From assembly GCA_014607495.2 (NCBI GenBank), contig CP053169.1:7874001-7938000 (forward strand): a stretch of 64,000 bases of DNA, written 5' to 3'. Each line of letters begins with the position of its first letter. Within the stretch, counting starts at the first letter, position 1. The translations under genes and the position numbers were made by a program. Below are positions 1 to 15,404 of the stretch, in pieces. The notes under the pieces are model-generated. The model had not been told where the DNA came from. It ran no database searches and saw nothing but the letters and a program-made list of their open reading frames with translations. Origin of the DNA: Carposina sasakii (Eukaryota; Arthropoda; Insecta; Lepidoptera; Carposinidae).

Positions 1-32
1 AAATTAACTTGCTCCTAGGCTTCGAATCCTGA

Positions 33-153
33 GGGGTAAGCACGAACCTCTCGATAGTGCGTAACGGTAACGTCCAATTGTCAAACCACATAGATTTTGC
101 TAGTGAGTCCTTAGCGTTACGCCACTTAAAAAGGTTCGTGCTTATCCCACTGG
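33..153. repeat. Foldback MITE-like element
   Basis: The stretch reading GTAAGCACGAACCT near the left end is repeated in reverse complement near 136-151, with further matching bases inside (CGTAACG / CGTTACG). It lies in the intron upstream of the first visible AKR exon. A half copy with the same GCACGAACCTCTC core occurs at about 4716-4755. Confidence 0.5.
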
Positions 154-413
154 TCTTTCAGCTTAGTAGTCTCCACCAAAGAACTGCATCAATCCTACAT
201 ATTCAATGGTATAAAAGATAACCATGCCCGACTACTATAATATACATAGTGGTTTTAGACCGACGATCGAGCCAACCGTGATGTTTTAAAGATATTTTTT
301 CTTATGTCTTGGCACATAAGAGCAATCCTGTATGACCAAATAGCGCCAATAGCGTACCAATAGCACCAAACTTACAACATTTTTTTAACATTTACAAACT
401 ATGTTTCTTTTAG

Positions 414-2190
414 AGTGACGGCAAACCTCTAAATATCGACTACCTTGAGACATGGAAAGGCATGGAAGAGGCGAAGGACCTGGGCCTGGCGAGGTCTATT
501 GGAGTGTCCAATTTCAACATCAGCCAGATTTCGCGACTGGTCCAAAACAGCAGACTTAAGCCGGTTGTCAATGAGATTGAGGTAAGAACTGACTAAGGTT
601 TTGGTTTTCTTTTCTACGAAAACGCTGCCGCCATGTGAACTGTGAAGGCACTTTTTACATGGCGGTAGCGTAAACATAGCTTATTTTTTCGTTGCGCTAT
701 ATGACGGCCATAGGGGGCACGCGGGTTGGTGCCCACGGAAGGCGTTACCTCTTGCTTCTTAAGATACCAATGGGCAGACATGGGGTGATTCTATCCTACC
801 CTGCTAGCACATGCCTACTAGAGACAAATCCGCTTCTTGTGCCCCTTCAGAAAAAAATCCTGGATTAGAACCCTTGGTTCTTGAAGAATTAGGTGCTATA
901 AGAATTTAAAATGGCAGGAGAATATTATGGGCCATGTTTCTATGAGCTTTGCAGTCATCCGCGCAATCTAGGCTATAACTAGGAAAGCTAGCACTAGATT
1001 AATATAAATAGACACCTATAGATATTCGGCATGTTGCTATTCTAGTTCATCAGAATTTTAATTTGTTATTAGGTAAACCCTACTCTAACGCAAGAGCCTC
1101 TGGTATCCCACTGCCAAGGGCTTGGTATTGCGGTGATGGCATACAGTCCCTTTGGATTCGTAGTGTCGAGGAACAGGGACAAAGTTCCGCCGCCAAGCAG
1201 CGATGATCCCACCCTCGTTGCCATGGCTACGAAGTATGGGAAGACTACCAGTCAGATAGTGTTGAGATATTTGGTAAGTAACCAGCATTTTTACTTTAAT
1301 TTATCATTGTAGAGAATAGAGACCGATACGACGATGATGATCTCCGACCGTATTTCGGCCAAGGAGACCAATCTCTGCGGAGATTAGCCAGGTACGCAGG
1401 AGATATTATAGTGCACAAGTGTGTGCGCAAACACAGATGCACTCTCTATTCCCTCACTCTCATAGTCCGATGGGACGGAAAGCCGACACGACCGGAGAGA
1501 GATCAGGCGCAGGACCAACAGTTTTACGTGCTTTCCGAGGCACGAGCTAAGTGACAATTATACAACATTACATATAATATCTACCGATTAATCACAATCA
1601 CAATTTGTGACGACGGATTTTCTAAAATTGTCACTTAGCTATACCCGAGGAGGGTTGGCTACAGCAGGCAGCAAATCCACCAAATCTTTGGCAATATGAG
1701 TTGCAAAAGAAACCATATTGTCCCAATGCCATAAGGAATGGGATAAGGGCAGGAAGATGATGAGGCGGTTAATCTGTGGGAATCGATTTTTATCATGAAA
1801 ATGTGTGAATATAACTATAATAATAATGCCGCCAAATGCTAGCTCCAACCCAGCATATGATATTACAGCATATGAGTTACAGCAAGGTTGTCACATTTAA
1901 ATGCTGAACTTGTACCATTATGTTGAGCTATATGGTAGTATTGTTACTTGCAGGAAATTAATTTTTGAGATAAAACTTACTAATCACAAGCTTTTTTACA
2001 GATTGAAAGAGGCTTAATCCCCATCCCGAAGTCTACAAACAAGGAACGTCTTGCTCAGAACATAGACCTCTTTGACTTCAGCCTGACGGATGAAGAAGTG
2101 GCATCTATCAGCAGATTCAATAAGAATATCAGAGTTATCCACCCAACGAGCTGGCAAGACTTTCCTTATTATCCCTTTGAAAGGGAATAA
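414..2190 (+). CDS. Aldo-keto reductase, 3' part of gene (last three exons)
   Basis: Three exons can be read: 414-581, 1073-1273 and 2002-2190 (stop TAA at 2188-2190). All junctions are phase 0 with AG acceptors and GT donors (gtaaga, gtaagt). They encode 56, 67 and 62 residues. Landmarks are IDYLETW, GVSNFN, VNEIE, MAYSPFG and the cofactor-loop motif IPIPKSTNKERL, all typical of the C-terminal two thirds of a TIM-barrel aldo-keto reductase, which in this family would reduce a carbonyl with NADPH. Exon lengths match the downstream paralog (171, 201, 195) apart from one to two codons. The N-terminal exons with the catalytic Asp, Tyr, Lys and His lie left of the window, so activity cannot be judged; bases 1-413 are the preceding intron. 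The reading frame is unbroken throughout. The assignment to AKR is certain; the substrate is not. Confidence 0.92.
690..835 (-). repeat. Decayed RTE-tailed SINE (family B) fragment
   Basis: Contains GCGGGTTGGTG and GATACCAATGGGCAGACATGG, landmarks shared with the better copies at 2374-2790 and 28830-29060, in intron sequence. It is strongly diverged. Confidence 0.4.
1329..1560 (-). repeat. tRNA-derived SINE (family A), body only
   Basis: It runs from a GATGATGAT run and CTCCGACCGTATTTCGGCC to GAGGCACGAGCTAAGTGACAA and closely matches 35038-35373, which carries the tRNA-like head. This copy lacks the head, as expected of a 5'-truncated insertion. It sits in the intron between the second and third visible exons of the first AKR gene. 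Confidence 0.8.
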
Positions 2191-2270
2191 AGTTGATTTT
2201 ACTTAGAATTATTATACTTACTTATGTACTCCTATTTTTTTATTTCCTGTGTAACATCATATCTCCTGTG
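2191..2270 (+). other. 3' flank of first AKR gene
   Basis: An AATAAA overlaps the stop codon at 2186-2191, so a usable polyadenylation signal is likely further downstream, but no second good hexamer is seen before repeats begin. Confidence 0.3.
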
Positions 2271-2375
2271 CTGATGAGAAGCTTAATTGGAATACATCAG
2301 CTGCATGTCTTTTCGTACATGTCGTAAGAGTCCACTAAGGAATTCGGGGGCGTTCTGTTGGTGATGAGCTAGCAA
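2271..2375 (+). repeat. Dispersed repeat family E, 5' half
   Basis: First of about twenty copies in the window. The best copies (29644-29865, 41451-41680) read GCGGGGCTTCACTAGAATAC, then a CATGTCGTAAGAGTCGACTA block, GATAAGCTAGCAACTTGTCAC, CTATGCTAAACGTGGCT, GATCCTGCAGTTCTGGCTAC and a TATGTATGTA-rich end, about 225 bp in all. No pol III boxes or long terminal inverted repeats are evident, so its class is open. This copy stops near GAGCTAGCAA. Confidence 0.7.
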
Positions 2376-2790
2376 TTTCATCAGCCTATTGCAGTCCACT
2401 GCTGGACGTAGGCCTCCCCCAGGGCACGCCACAAGACTGCCATGGGGGGTATTTGCCCATAGTCACCACGCTGGGCAGGCGGGTTGGTGACCGCAGTTTG
2501 TATTTTGGACTATGCGCTGCTGCCCACCTCCCGGAAACCCTTAATCGCCTAGTACGATACCCACGGGCAATTTGTCACTCATCATCTGCATAATATGCCG
2601 CCGCTATGTATTTAACACGCAAATCAGCATATTGCAGTCTACTGCTGGATGATTTTCGGACTATGTTGTCAACACGACCGGCGCTGCTGCCCAGTTCACA
2701 AACACCCTTTATCGCATCTTACGATACCCATGGGCAGATATGGAGTGGTGCTATTTTACTCTTCCGGTTCTGTATACACACAACTATATA
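2374..2790 (-). repeat. Two adjacent SINE family B copies with RTE-like 3' tails
   Basis: Each starts (on the plus strand) with CAGCCTATTGCAGTCCACTGC or a close variant and ends with GATACCCATGGGCAGATATGG or a variant. The second copy, from about 2622, is internally deleted. The tail matches the 3' end of an RTE LINE seen at 59330-59442. Confidence 0.75.
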
Positions 2791-2799
2791 TGTGGGTAG

Positions 2800-3130
2800 A
2801 TTATTTGTAACGTTATAAGTAGAAATGTTATGACATGGCAGCGCGTGCCACGACGGTTGGGGTTGGCGTATAGTATGAGAGATTATTAATATGGTTTTAC
2901 TAATAAGGGGTGTTGATACTCCGACTATAACGGATCCAGAGTCAACCTAACCAGCCCGTGGTACATGCCTACATTCTGTTTGTAAATTTATAATGGACGA
3001 GTTTCAGGTGATAATAGCTTGCAACATTTGGAACTTCCCTGTAACTTTTCCCATTTCGATTCGTTACGCGGTCATTAGAATTTGGTAGTTTGTGACCGAA
3101 AAGCGGTGGAAGGCTTAACCCTTACCATGT
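2800..3130. other. Intergenic, no gene seen
   Basis: No supported coding exon; it ends in a short TACA microsatellite around 3150. Confidence 0.5.
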
Positions 3131-3139
3131 GGGACTTAA

Positions 3140-3410
3140 AATATACATACATACATACAAATCACGCCTTTATCCCTTATGAGGTAGGCAGAGCACCAAG
3201 GGTCGACAGAACCACATGGTACCACTTCTGACCAATTTTGAGGTTATAGTTGAGATGTACAAGTTCGGTTAGTAGTGACAGGTGGTCAGCCCATCGCCTA
3301 CAAAACACCAAGACCCTCTTGTCCCTCTACTGACTTGTACAGTATGCCCGGGAAGAGAAGCAGCTGTAGTATTATACGTTTTTTTTTTCACTCCCAGAGC
3401 AGCATAGAAG
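3140..3410 (-). repeat. Dispersed repeat family D, near full length
   Basis: Reverse complement of 41040-41310 and 60905-61165. Shared blocks include GCTGCTTCTCTTCCCGGGCAT, GTAGGCGATGGGCTGACCACC, CTCAAAATTGGTCAGAAGTGG and CCCGTAAGGGATAAAGGC, ending in a TATGTATG-type tail. The tail and 5' truncation of other copies (14590-14700, 62655-62815) suggest a retroposed SINE or LINE end. Confidence 0.8.
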
Positions 3411-4124
3411 ACTTAAAATATGCTGGAAATAATTATAGTTATCTACTAATTGTATTGTTGTATCATGATCTCACGACCGAGATGTATGCTACCTACGGGC
3501 CAAATAATTGTTGACCAATTTTCCTGTTTACCAAGGTAAGGAAGTGGAGATGTTCAATTTTTTTGCAATTAATATAGGTAGGTACCTACATACCTTTTTA
3601 TACGTAGTAACATCCATTAGGTATATAGGTATATCTATCTCAAAGAGCCTGAAGTTGCCACGATATGTGCCTTTTATTTCATGTTAGATTAATTAAAAAA
3701 AATCTACCTAATAAGATAATAAATACCCACGTAGATGTACCTACCTAGGTGTGTCCGAAACTTGGACACAGTTTATTTTGTGTGAAGTAGGCATGCGGTA
3801 AGAAAGAAGTAGGCATACGGATTTCCCGAAATGCCCACGGGCACCGGAAGACATGTGAATGGTAGAGTTTAAACGAAGTCGTAGGCGCCGCTAGTTTGCC
3901 TATGAAATTATAAAAACTATGCGATCCAGAATCATAGTCAGCATATCAATATTTGCCTTGTAATCACTTACAATCTGTGTATGTATAATCTTCGCTATAT
4001 AACATAAATACTATAAAACAAAGTCGCTTTCCGGTGTCCCTATGCTTAGATTTTAAAACTACACAACGGATTTTGCTGTGGTATTTTTTAAATAGATAGT
4101 GATTCAAGAGGAAAGTTATGTTTA
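3411..4124. other. Intergenic, A+T-rich, no gene seen
   Basis: Only short unsupported reading frames. Around 3934-3965 there is TCAGCATATCAATATTTGCC, the right-arm motif of the CAGGGTGT-ended foldback elements at 6521 and 33165. Confidence 0.4.
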
Positions 4125-4215
4125 ACTAGGGACCCGCCCCGGCTTCGCACGGGTGCAATACCCCCTTAAGTAGACGAAGTCGCGGGCGGCCGCTATTTAT
4201 AATCATCCCAGCAGG
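4125..4215. repeat. Arthropod dispersed repeat family H, short piece
   Basis: Carries the family's CCCGGCTTCGCACGGGTGCAA-like block and GACGAAGTCGCGGGCGGC, also seen at 40021-40080. Confidence 0.6.
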
Positions 4216-4429
4216 TAGACAGTAACCTAGGTATATTTCTCACATGCTATCTAGATATCGTGAGTCCAGGCTAGATAAATGCAGAATGCATATATTGTAA
4301 CTACTATACATAACCGGTCTGCCTTGTTGGTTAATATTCCTTTATTCCTCGATTCATTTATATCTTCCGATTAAATATTTATCGTACTGATACCAGATGG
4401 AAACGAACGCAGCCTCGCTAGCCAGTAAG

Positions 4430-4625
4430 TAAGCGCTGCCATTGTTGATATAATAGGATGTAGCAAAAGAGCTAATTTTAAGCGAAATACTATGAAAATA
4501 GCCTACTAAAGAGAACCAGCCGTAAAATTTGAGACTCGAAATAACGTTTAAATTTTTCAAAATTGTATGAACATTCCTGAGTTGTTTAGTGTTATTTAAG
4601 TAGTAACATACCATACACCTTGTAT
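4430..4625. repeat. Decayed copy of 264-bp TA-flanked MITE
   Basis: Shows the interior of the element at 7924-8187 (AAGCGAAATACTATG, TTTGAGACTCGAAAT, GTATGAACATTCCTGAGTTG) but has lost clean termini. Confidence 0.6.
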
Positions 4626-4851
4626 ATTTTTTTAAATGTTATAATCAACATAGATAACCTACCAAGTGAAGAATAGAACAGGAGCATAGTCCAGCTAGTT
4701 ACCTTACCAGATCGGTGGGCACGAACCTCTCAATAGGCCGTAACGTTATCGTTTCACTGTCACAGCTATGAAAAAATCGCAACCAAAACGGAAGTGTAAA
4801 AGCATCAAGCTTCTCAAGCTAAACGCCGCCTAACTTAGAAGATCCGCCCCC

Positions 4852-5037
4852 TGATTACCTAATTTGCAATAGCAAAGCCGAAGCAAAGCGATAGCGAAAA
4901 TTGTACAATATTCGCCATGTAATGTCAAAGTTCCCTTTAAATTCATTTTACGTAAAATTCGTATGACAAGCGATCAGCGATTTTTGTACAATTTTCGCTA
5001 TCGCTTTGCTTTTGCTAGTTACGTAATCAGAGGGCCA
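4852..5037. repeat. Foldback MITE, copy 1, upstream of AKR signal-peptide exon
   Basis: Left arm CCCCTGATTACCTAATTTGC... GCAAAGCGATAGCGAAAATTGTACA is mirrored by the right arm TGTACAATTTTCGCTATCGC... CTAGTTACGTAATCAGAGGG. A second copy follows at 5493-5680 and a degenerate half copy at about 13728-13790. It lies about 200 bp upstream of the AKR start codon. Confidence 0.85.
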
Positions 5038-5243
5038 GCTACTCGTTTACAAATACTTACAAATCGTTAAGCAAAAAAAAAAAAATCGTCGAGTGTAAAA
5101 TTCCAAAGCAGGGCCTCACAAGTTCAAGATCCTCGCCGCGAGAATCGAGTATTTATATTCTTGACTATGTAAAAATATTATTGAGAAAAGTGCAAAATAA
5201 CCGGCCGGCTGACCAGTCTTGATCCTTGCCTTGACTGAGCAAC

Positions 5244-9966
<4,723 letters not shown>

Positions 9967-10044
9967 AATTCCATACGCAAAATGAAGACTAAGGACCTTT
10001 TATCATGATCACTGCGCTTTGTGATGAACTGAATCTTGTCAGAT

Positions 10045-10050
10045 AATAAA
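10045..10050 (+). terminator. Polyadenylation signal AATAAA of second AKR gene
   Basis: AATAAA stands 78 bases after the TAG stop, a normal distance for an insect 3' UTR. Confidence 0.7.
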
Positions 10051-10384
10051 AGTTACAATAATTTTTGTTTGGTTTTTTATCCGGTGCTGATGTTTATTTA
10101 TTTATTTACTTTAGGTACAATTAACAGATAAGAGCCTAGGAATACAGTATAAGCTATATTATGGTTTAGGGCTGACTATTATCCTAAGTAAAAGTACACA
10201 ACATGCTAATGCTTATACTAAGGGTAGGGTCGGTTAATCAGACCCGCAAAAAGGTTAAGATACTGTCATATGTTCACACAAAATTACTACCAGAAAGCCG
10301 GCCCTGTTCTTAACAACGCCGGACCTACTCGCCCTGCGTCCCACCGAAGCTTAGACGGCACCGAGAGCGATGCGCACGACGTGT

Positions 10385-10740
10385 TCTATAGACTAAAACT
10401 AGGAGGAAATACATAGAAAGTTGTTAAATTGTAAAAAAAAAAACTATTAAATTAAATTAAGTTTTCGGACGGGAGTGTTCAAGTGCAAGCAAATCAACTC
10501 AAAGACTGACTTTGGTTGTATTATATTTGGCAACTTTTTAGAATCTCTAGGGGGGGGCAGCTGCCCCTCCCTGCCCCCCCTTGGCGACGCCCTTGTAATG
10601 TGAAAGTTTTTAATTTCCTGTAAATATATATACAAAATGTTATCAATGATCCTGAACAGCAATAAATCTTAAAAACTAGGAGGAAATACATAGAAAGTTG
10701 TAAAATTGTTAAAAAAAACTATTAAATTAAATTAATTAAG
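10385..10740. repeat. Direct repeat pair flanking a GC-rich transposon end
   Basis: AAAACTAGGAGGAAATACAT plus the following TTGTAAAATTG / A-tract / ATTAAATTAAATTAA occurs at about 10395-10458 and again at 10672-10736. Between them is GGGGGGGGCAGCTGCCCC and TTGGCGACGCCCTTG at 10551-10595, resembling the CAAGGGCGTCGCC terminus of a DNA transposon remnant. Confidence 0.6.
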
Positions 10741-10860
10741 TGGAAGTGGTGCATTCTGACTGAATAGGACGGTGAAACAATATATTTAAGGCAAGTCTGG
10801 AATCTCTGCAGCCTGCAATCAAATATATCTATAGTCCTGTGCTTGATCGTAATATCATTG

Positions 10861-11124
10861 TACAGGGTGTAACAAAAGGGGTATGTTAAGCGAAAAGCTA
10901 TGTAAATAGCCCACTAAAAGGAACCTATCCACAAAATTTCAGACTCGAAATCACATGTTTATTTTTCTAGATAGTATGGAGAATTCCTAAACAACTCAGG
11001 AATGTTCATACAATCTTGAAAAATAAACATGTGATTTTGAGTCTCAAATTCTGGAAATAGGTTCTCTATAGTGGGTTGTTTACATAGCTTTTCGCTTAAC
11101 ATACCCTTTCTGTTACACCCTGTA
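10861..11124. repeat. 264-bp palindromic MITE, copy 2
   Basis: Starts TACAGGGTGTAACAAAAGGG and ends CTGTTACACCCTGTA, with TA on both sides. It is intergenic between the second AKR gene and the DM9 gene. Confidence 0.9.
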
Positions 11125-11756
11125 TAGACGATACATTCTGACTATAGGGTTAAAATAGGAGGTGTTGTTGGCATATATTTGAAGAACAAAGATGTTATGG
11201 CTGTGATCGCGGACTTTAAATTTTGTTTTAAGTGTGATTAGGGACAGAAGAGAGGGAGAATCAATAGAGGAATGCAAAATCTTATGAAGGCACCAATCAT
11301 ATCAACGATGCATACATGCGGCGGTTATCTAGAGACGTCATATGGAAATGGCGCAACCGATCGTCGTAAGATCTAAGTTTACGGCGAAGTCCTGTTCTGT
11401 AGCAAAGTGCGTTTACTCCATGTACCTATACATATGCATGCAGTTTTAAATGTAATTTACAAGATTTTTACCGTAATTGTAAGATCTCCTTCGCGATCCT
11501 GCAGTTCTAGCTACCTCGTTTTTGGAACACAGTTTGTGTATGTTAAATGCATGTATGTTACGCAGATATGTCGAGTACCTATCCCTTACCATGACCTAGG
11601 TAGGTACTTACTGTAGGTAGGTATATAAAAAAATAATAATTGATAAGAAAATCGAATATTAAACACTGTCATTTTAATAATAACAAATAGATGCGTATGA
11701 TATGATTAGAAAAATAAACTTTTGATTACTTAAATAAAATTTACATTGCTCCTTAT
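11125..11756. other. Intergenic; decayed family E tail inside
   Basis: No gene seen. At about 11483-11545 the text GATCCTGCAGTTCTAGCTACC and TTTTTGGAACACAGTTTGTG is the 3' part of a family E repeat. Confidence 0.45.
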
Positions 11757-11891
11757 TAAGGTGTCTACACATCAAAGCCGCCGGCCGGCCAGCGGCCTCA
11801 TTTTGAAACAAGCCAAGTTATATGCGACACTAACTACTAACCCGCCAAGTTCGTGCCGCCCGGCGGAGGCTTTGGAGTGTAGACACCCTTA
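11757..11891. repeat. Short foldback MITE, AAGGTGTCTACAC ends
   Basis: TTAAGGTGTCTACACATCAAAG at the left is answered by CTTTGGAGTGTAGACACCCTTAA at the right, with GCCGCCGGCC / CCGCCCGGCGG just inside. A related GGCGCTTTACACACC end lies near 33115. Confidence 0.8.
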
Positions 11892-11912
11892 ATCTTACAT
11901 AGGTATATAAAA

Positions 11913-11918
11913 TTTATT
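11913..11918 (-). terminator. Polyadenylation signal of DM9 gene
   Basis: AATAAA on the minus strand lies 79 bases beyond the DM9 gene stop codon. Confidence 0.65.
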
Positions 11919-11996
11919 CACTTTCTGCTCACAATGTCACTGTAACGTTTTTGAACAACACGTCTTTTTCATGCAATTTACAAACTAAGTGAACAA

Positions 11997-14900
11997 TCAA
12001 TCTTCATCATCACTACTTTGTTCATCAGAGTCCATAAAGAATTCATCGTATCCCCCCCTACATTGAACATTCTCACTGGTCACTAGTATCTCGAATTTTC
12101 CATTAGCTATTTCTTTTCCATCGTAGGGGACATAGCATACTTTATGCGAAGGCTGTACTTTGCCTGGTATAAGGTATCCGTCGTGCATCGCCCGACCAAC
12201 GTACAGTGGTTCCTCACTATCTTCAGAATAGCCCCCTATTACCGCGCCGCTTGGAATTCTTTCCATTGAGTGGCATTGTTGCCATTGGTAGTTGTACCCA
12301 CATAGTACCTGAAAATGAGAAAAGGGATTTGAAAGTGGAACTTCGGAATAAGTTGCTCATACTCGAATTATTAGTGTTAACCTTTTCTTTGAGGGTACTG
12401 TTGATTTTGTCTCTATAGTGATCAAGATAAAAAAAAGGCAGCATCAACTTCATTATTCAGATAGGACCAAACATCTCCCCAGACATACATTATTATTGAT
12501 TTTGAGAATCACTTAATTTAAAAAAATGTAGTTTATTGACGTCTTGCAATAATGTATGTCTGGGGAATGTTTGGCCCTTCCAACTAGTCTGGCTGCTGAC
12601 CTAAAGTATTGAAAGAGTTTTCTGAGTGTTATGTATAAAAATCATCTCAGTTTTGATTTTTATACATTATAGGTATAATGTTACGCAATTATTTTGGAGC
12701 TTTAAAGCGTCTGGTATCAGACAGCTTCGACAGAAAGTATCTGTTAGTGATGATTATTAATTCTTATGACTATTCTATAAAATATATGTAAAGATTAGCA
12801 TTGAGAGTGAGACTTTAAGAAAAGTAAGTGCTATTTTATCTTTAGCACCTGGTATCTAAGAATTGGCCGTTGACTCAAGCTAGCAGGTATGCACACACTA
12901 AAAGCACCTTCTAACACTACTTTATCCTATACTTAGTACTTGTATTTGTGAGATATATTTTGCTGTCAATAATTGAGAATAATGAGGTGTTAATTTTACG
13001 TGTGGTTTATTATTAGCAGGGTAAATCTTTTATTAATTAATACTATGTCTATTACTATTAATCACATTGTTATTAAACAGCATTCAAATTATAGGAAAAA
13101 GACTACCTACTTACCTCAAAAGTAGTGACTTCATTGGCATTACCTCCCCAAGCTATGTATCCCGTTCCTCCCTTCAGCTTGCCGGGAGTAAGGGATCCTC
13201 TGATCGGTGCCCTTATTACATAGAGGGGGGAGTTTTCAAACCCACCAACCACTGCATCTGGGGGTAGGTTGGTACTTTCAGTGGGCACCCAAATCGGTTC
13301 ACCCCCAGTCAACTTCTTGTGGAGATTGACAGACCTATCTAATATTGGTGGCACTGCAAATTAATAGTTAGTTTTCATTTCAAACTTGTTACTGTGTTGC
13401 TTTCATTGCAGAGGGGAAGAAAGTAGGGATGACCTGGAGTTAATTAAAACGCAAAGATCAGAACCGAACGGGATGGCGAAGATCTGTGGAAGCCCTCTGC
13501 CCCATCTAGGGGACACAGGAACATAAGTCACCGTGTTGCATGCTAGATAAAGTAATTTATGTCCAAAATACGGCGTTAGGCTTACCCCTTACTATATGGC
13601 ACTGACTAGGCTAACTGGTGAGGAGTGTTAATTTTACATATTTCTGAGAAAAAATTACGCTGCGCATAACTCGCATTGCCGATATGAGAGTATACAGTGC
13701 CAAGCTCAAGTGAAGCTGATCGACCATATTACCTAATTTGCAGTAGCAAACCTGAAGCAATGCGACAGCGAATATTGAGTATGTAAGTGTGCGGGTGGCG
13801 TGGCGTGGGACGACGCCTATTGCAAGTTACGTAATACCTTCAGATAGCTGGGCAAAGACAGGCATACCTCTGCGATGCTCAAGCATCTACTTCATGGTAA
13901 GTAGATGCCTGAGCATCGCAGAGAGTATGCCGAGATGGCGTGAGCACCTCTCCAGATAAATAAATATTCTCTCTCCTATCTTATGTTTTGCTTCTGGAAT
14001 GGCAGAAAACAGCAAAAGATCGCCAGGTTTAGTCCAAGACTGGGAATGCCTTTGCCGAGATCCTAAAACACTATATGTTACTTTAAAAAATATTGTAAAA
14101 ACCATTACTTACAGTCCAATTTAACATAAGCAGGATACATGCTATGAGGCGTTAAGTAGAAACTTAAATATTTCAATTCATTTGTGGGACCCTCTATGCT
14201 TAGCAAAGGTTTTTCTTCACCAAACTTGCCTAGTTGTACACAGTTGTTTTCCCACTGCAACCAGAAAGATCGGTATTCTGTGGTTGAGATTAAATTGGGG
14301 ATATCCAGTGATCTGTACGGACCATTTCTGTAGTTCTCAATTGTAAGAAGGTGGCTTGTTGTTGTGGAACTTTATCTGTAAGATATACAAATATATTTTA
14401 ATAGTGCTTTATTGTCATCTATTAAATAATTTTTAATAAATAAATTTAAATCCTGGACACACTGTCAAGCTCTGTGCTTATCCCTAGAAGATATGTGTTT
14501 GAGTAAATCAGCTAGATAGTGATAGTCCATTATACAATAATTTATACAATTATTACAATCTCTTATGGCAAGAATGTCATACTAATTGACATCTCAACTA
14601 TACCCTCAAAATTGGTCAGAAGTGGCAACATATGGTTCTATCGGCCCTTGGTGCTTTGCCTACCCCGTAAGGGATAAAGGTGTGATTATATGTATGTATT
14701 AAGGGCTGATTTTTTCAAATGTCAGCCAATATGAAGAATATAATTGATGCTGTCTCTATCTTGATCAAATTTTAGAGAAAGACAGTATCAACTTTATTCT
14801 TCTGATAGGCTATCTGAAATGGGCCCTTAATGGAGTAAATATTTTTAATTGCCTAACTAATATCCATAGTCACCAAACATTTAGAATATTGTTTGTTACA

Positions 14901-15087
14901 TTATTACAACAAAATTCATAACTCGATTATTGTAAAACAATAAAACTTACCATAAATATTTGTGTATTTGAGTGGAATCTTGGTTTATTTAACAATGATA
15001 TTACAATATAGCCCTTTATTTGAAACGTTACTGCATTGCTTGTAATCTTGAAGAACCTTTTCACTTGTTTTGGCAATATTTTCAACT
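11997..15087 (-). CDS. FAMeT-like / DM9-repeat protein, 5' end unresolved
   Basis: Exons on the minus strand: 15087-14951 (probable), about 14375-14113, 13353-13115 and 12308-11997 (stop TGA). The last three splice cleanly: phase 1 at 14113/13353, phase 0 at 13115/12308. The upstream part has features of the farnesoic-acid O-methyltransferase-like domain (FFKITSNAVTF, TIENYRNGPYRS, YRSFWLQWE, VQLGKFG). Next come two DM9 repeats (WVPTES, PDAVVGG, LYVIRAPIRGSLTPGK; then IPSGAVIGG, LYVGRAMHDGYLIPGK) and an acidic end rich in D, E and S. DM9 repeats bind carbohydrate in some invertebrate proteins; despite its name the FAMeT-like domain is not proven to be an enzyme. The frame does not close between 14951 (phase 0) and the next exon, where the acceptor leads to an in-frame TAA, so an exon is missing from this model or there is an indel. 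No start codon is assigned. Confidence 0.85.
12463..12582. repeat. Foldback MITE in DM9 gene intron
   Basis: GGACCAAACATCTCCCCAGA with CATACATTATT is mirrored by AATAATGTATG with TCTGGGGAATGTTTGGCCC, giving arms of about 33 bp around an A+T-rich centre. Confidence 0.8.
12628..12672. repeat. Short hairpin, TGTATAAAAATCA arms
   Basis: ATGTATAAAAATCA and TGATTTTTATACAT are inverted around a loop of about 10 bases. It lies in the same DM9 intron. Confidence 0.5.
13100..13860. other. DM9 exon 13353-13115 and following intron
   Basis: To the right of the exon the intron holds no other coding signal; 13728-13790 is a decayed half of the foldback MITE at 4852-5037 (ATTACCTAATTTGCAGTAGC). Confidence 0.5.
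13862..13932. repeat. Near-perfect 31-bp hairpin in DM9 intron
   Basis: GCATACCTCTGCGATGCTCA and AGCATCTACTT are followed, after a loop of about six bases, by AAGTAGATGCCTGAGCATCG and CAGAGAGTATGC. The arms differ by one T/C pair and one extra A. The size of about 71 nt is that of a pre-miRNA, but the pairing is unusually perfect. Confidence 0.8.
14590..14700 (+). repeat. Family D, 3' part only
   Basis: CTCAAAATTGGTCAGAAGTGG through CCCGTAAGGGATAAAGGTGTG and TATGTATG. It is truncated at its 5' side and lies in the intron where the DM9 gene model fails to close. Confidence 0.75.
14700..14832. repeat. Foldback MITE family F
   Basis: TTAAGGGCTGATTTTTTCAAA and TTTGAAATGGGCCCTTAA-type ends (the right end reads CTGAAATGGGCCCTTAA). 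Interior AGACAGTATCAACTTTATTC also occurs in related copies near 26672-26760, 49660-49740 and 57960-58096. Confidence 0.7.
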
Positions 15088-15179
15088 CTGAAATAAAATA
15101 GTCACCTACTTATACAATTTTTGAGAATGGAACTTCGAGGAGTTTTTTCAGGCACTGAGCTAGCAACTTATCACTGTAT

Positions 15180-15400
15180 ATCTTACTTCTTACTTAATAT
15201 TATAAACGCTGTAAGTATGGATGGATGGATGTTCATTACTCTTTCAGGTAAAAACAGCTGGAACGATTTTAATAAAATTTGGTATGGAGTTAGCTGACAC
15301 TCTGGATTAACACATAGGCTACCATTTATTCCGTGTAATTTTGACATTTTGTTTTTTCTGCAAAACAACGCGGACGAAACCGCGGGCGTCTTTTAATCAC
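15180..15400 (-). repeat. Arthropod dispersed repeat family H, variant
   Basis: Contains TTAATAAAATTTGGTATGGAG, CACATAGGCTACCATTTATTC and GCGGACGAAACCGCGGGCGTC, the standard blocks of this very common repeat. Confidence 0.7.
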
Positions 15401-15404
15401 GAAG

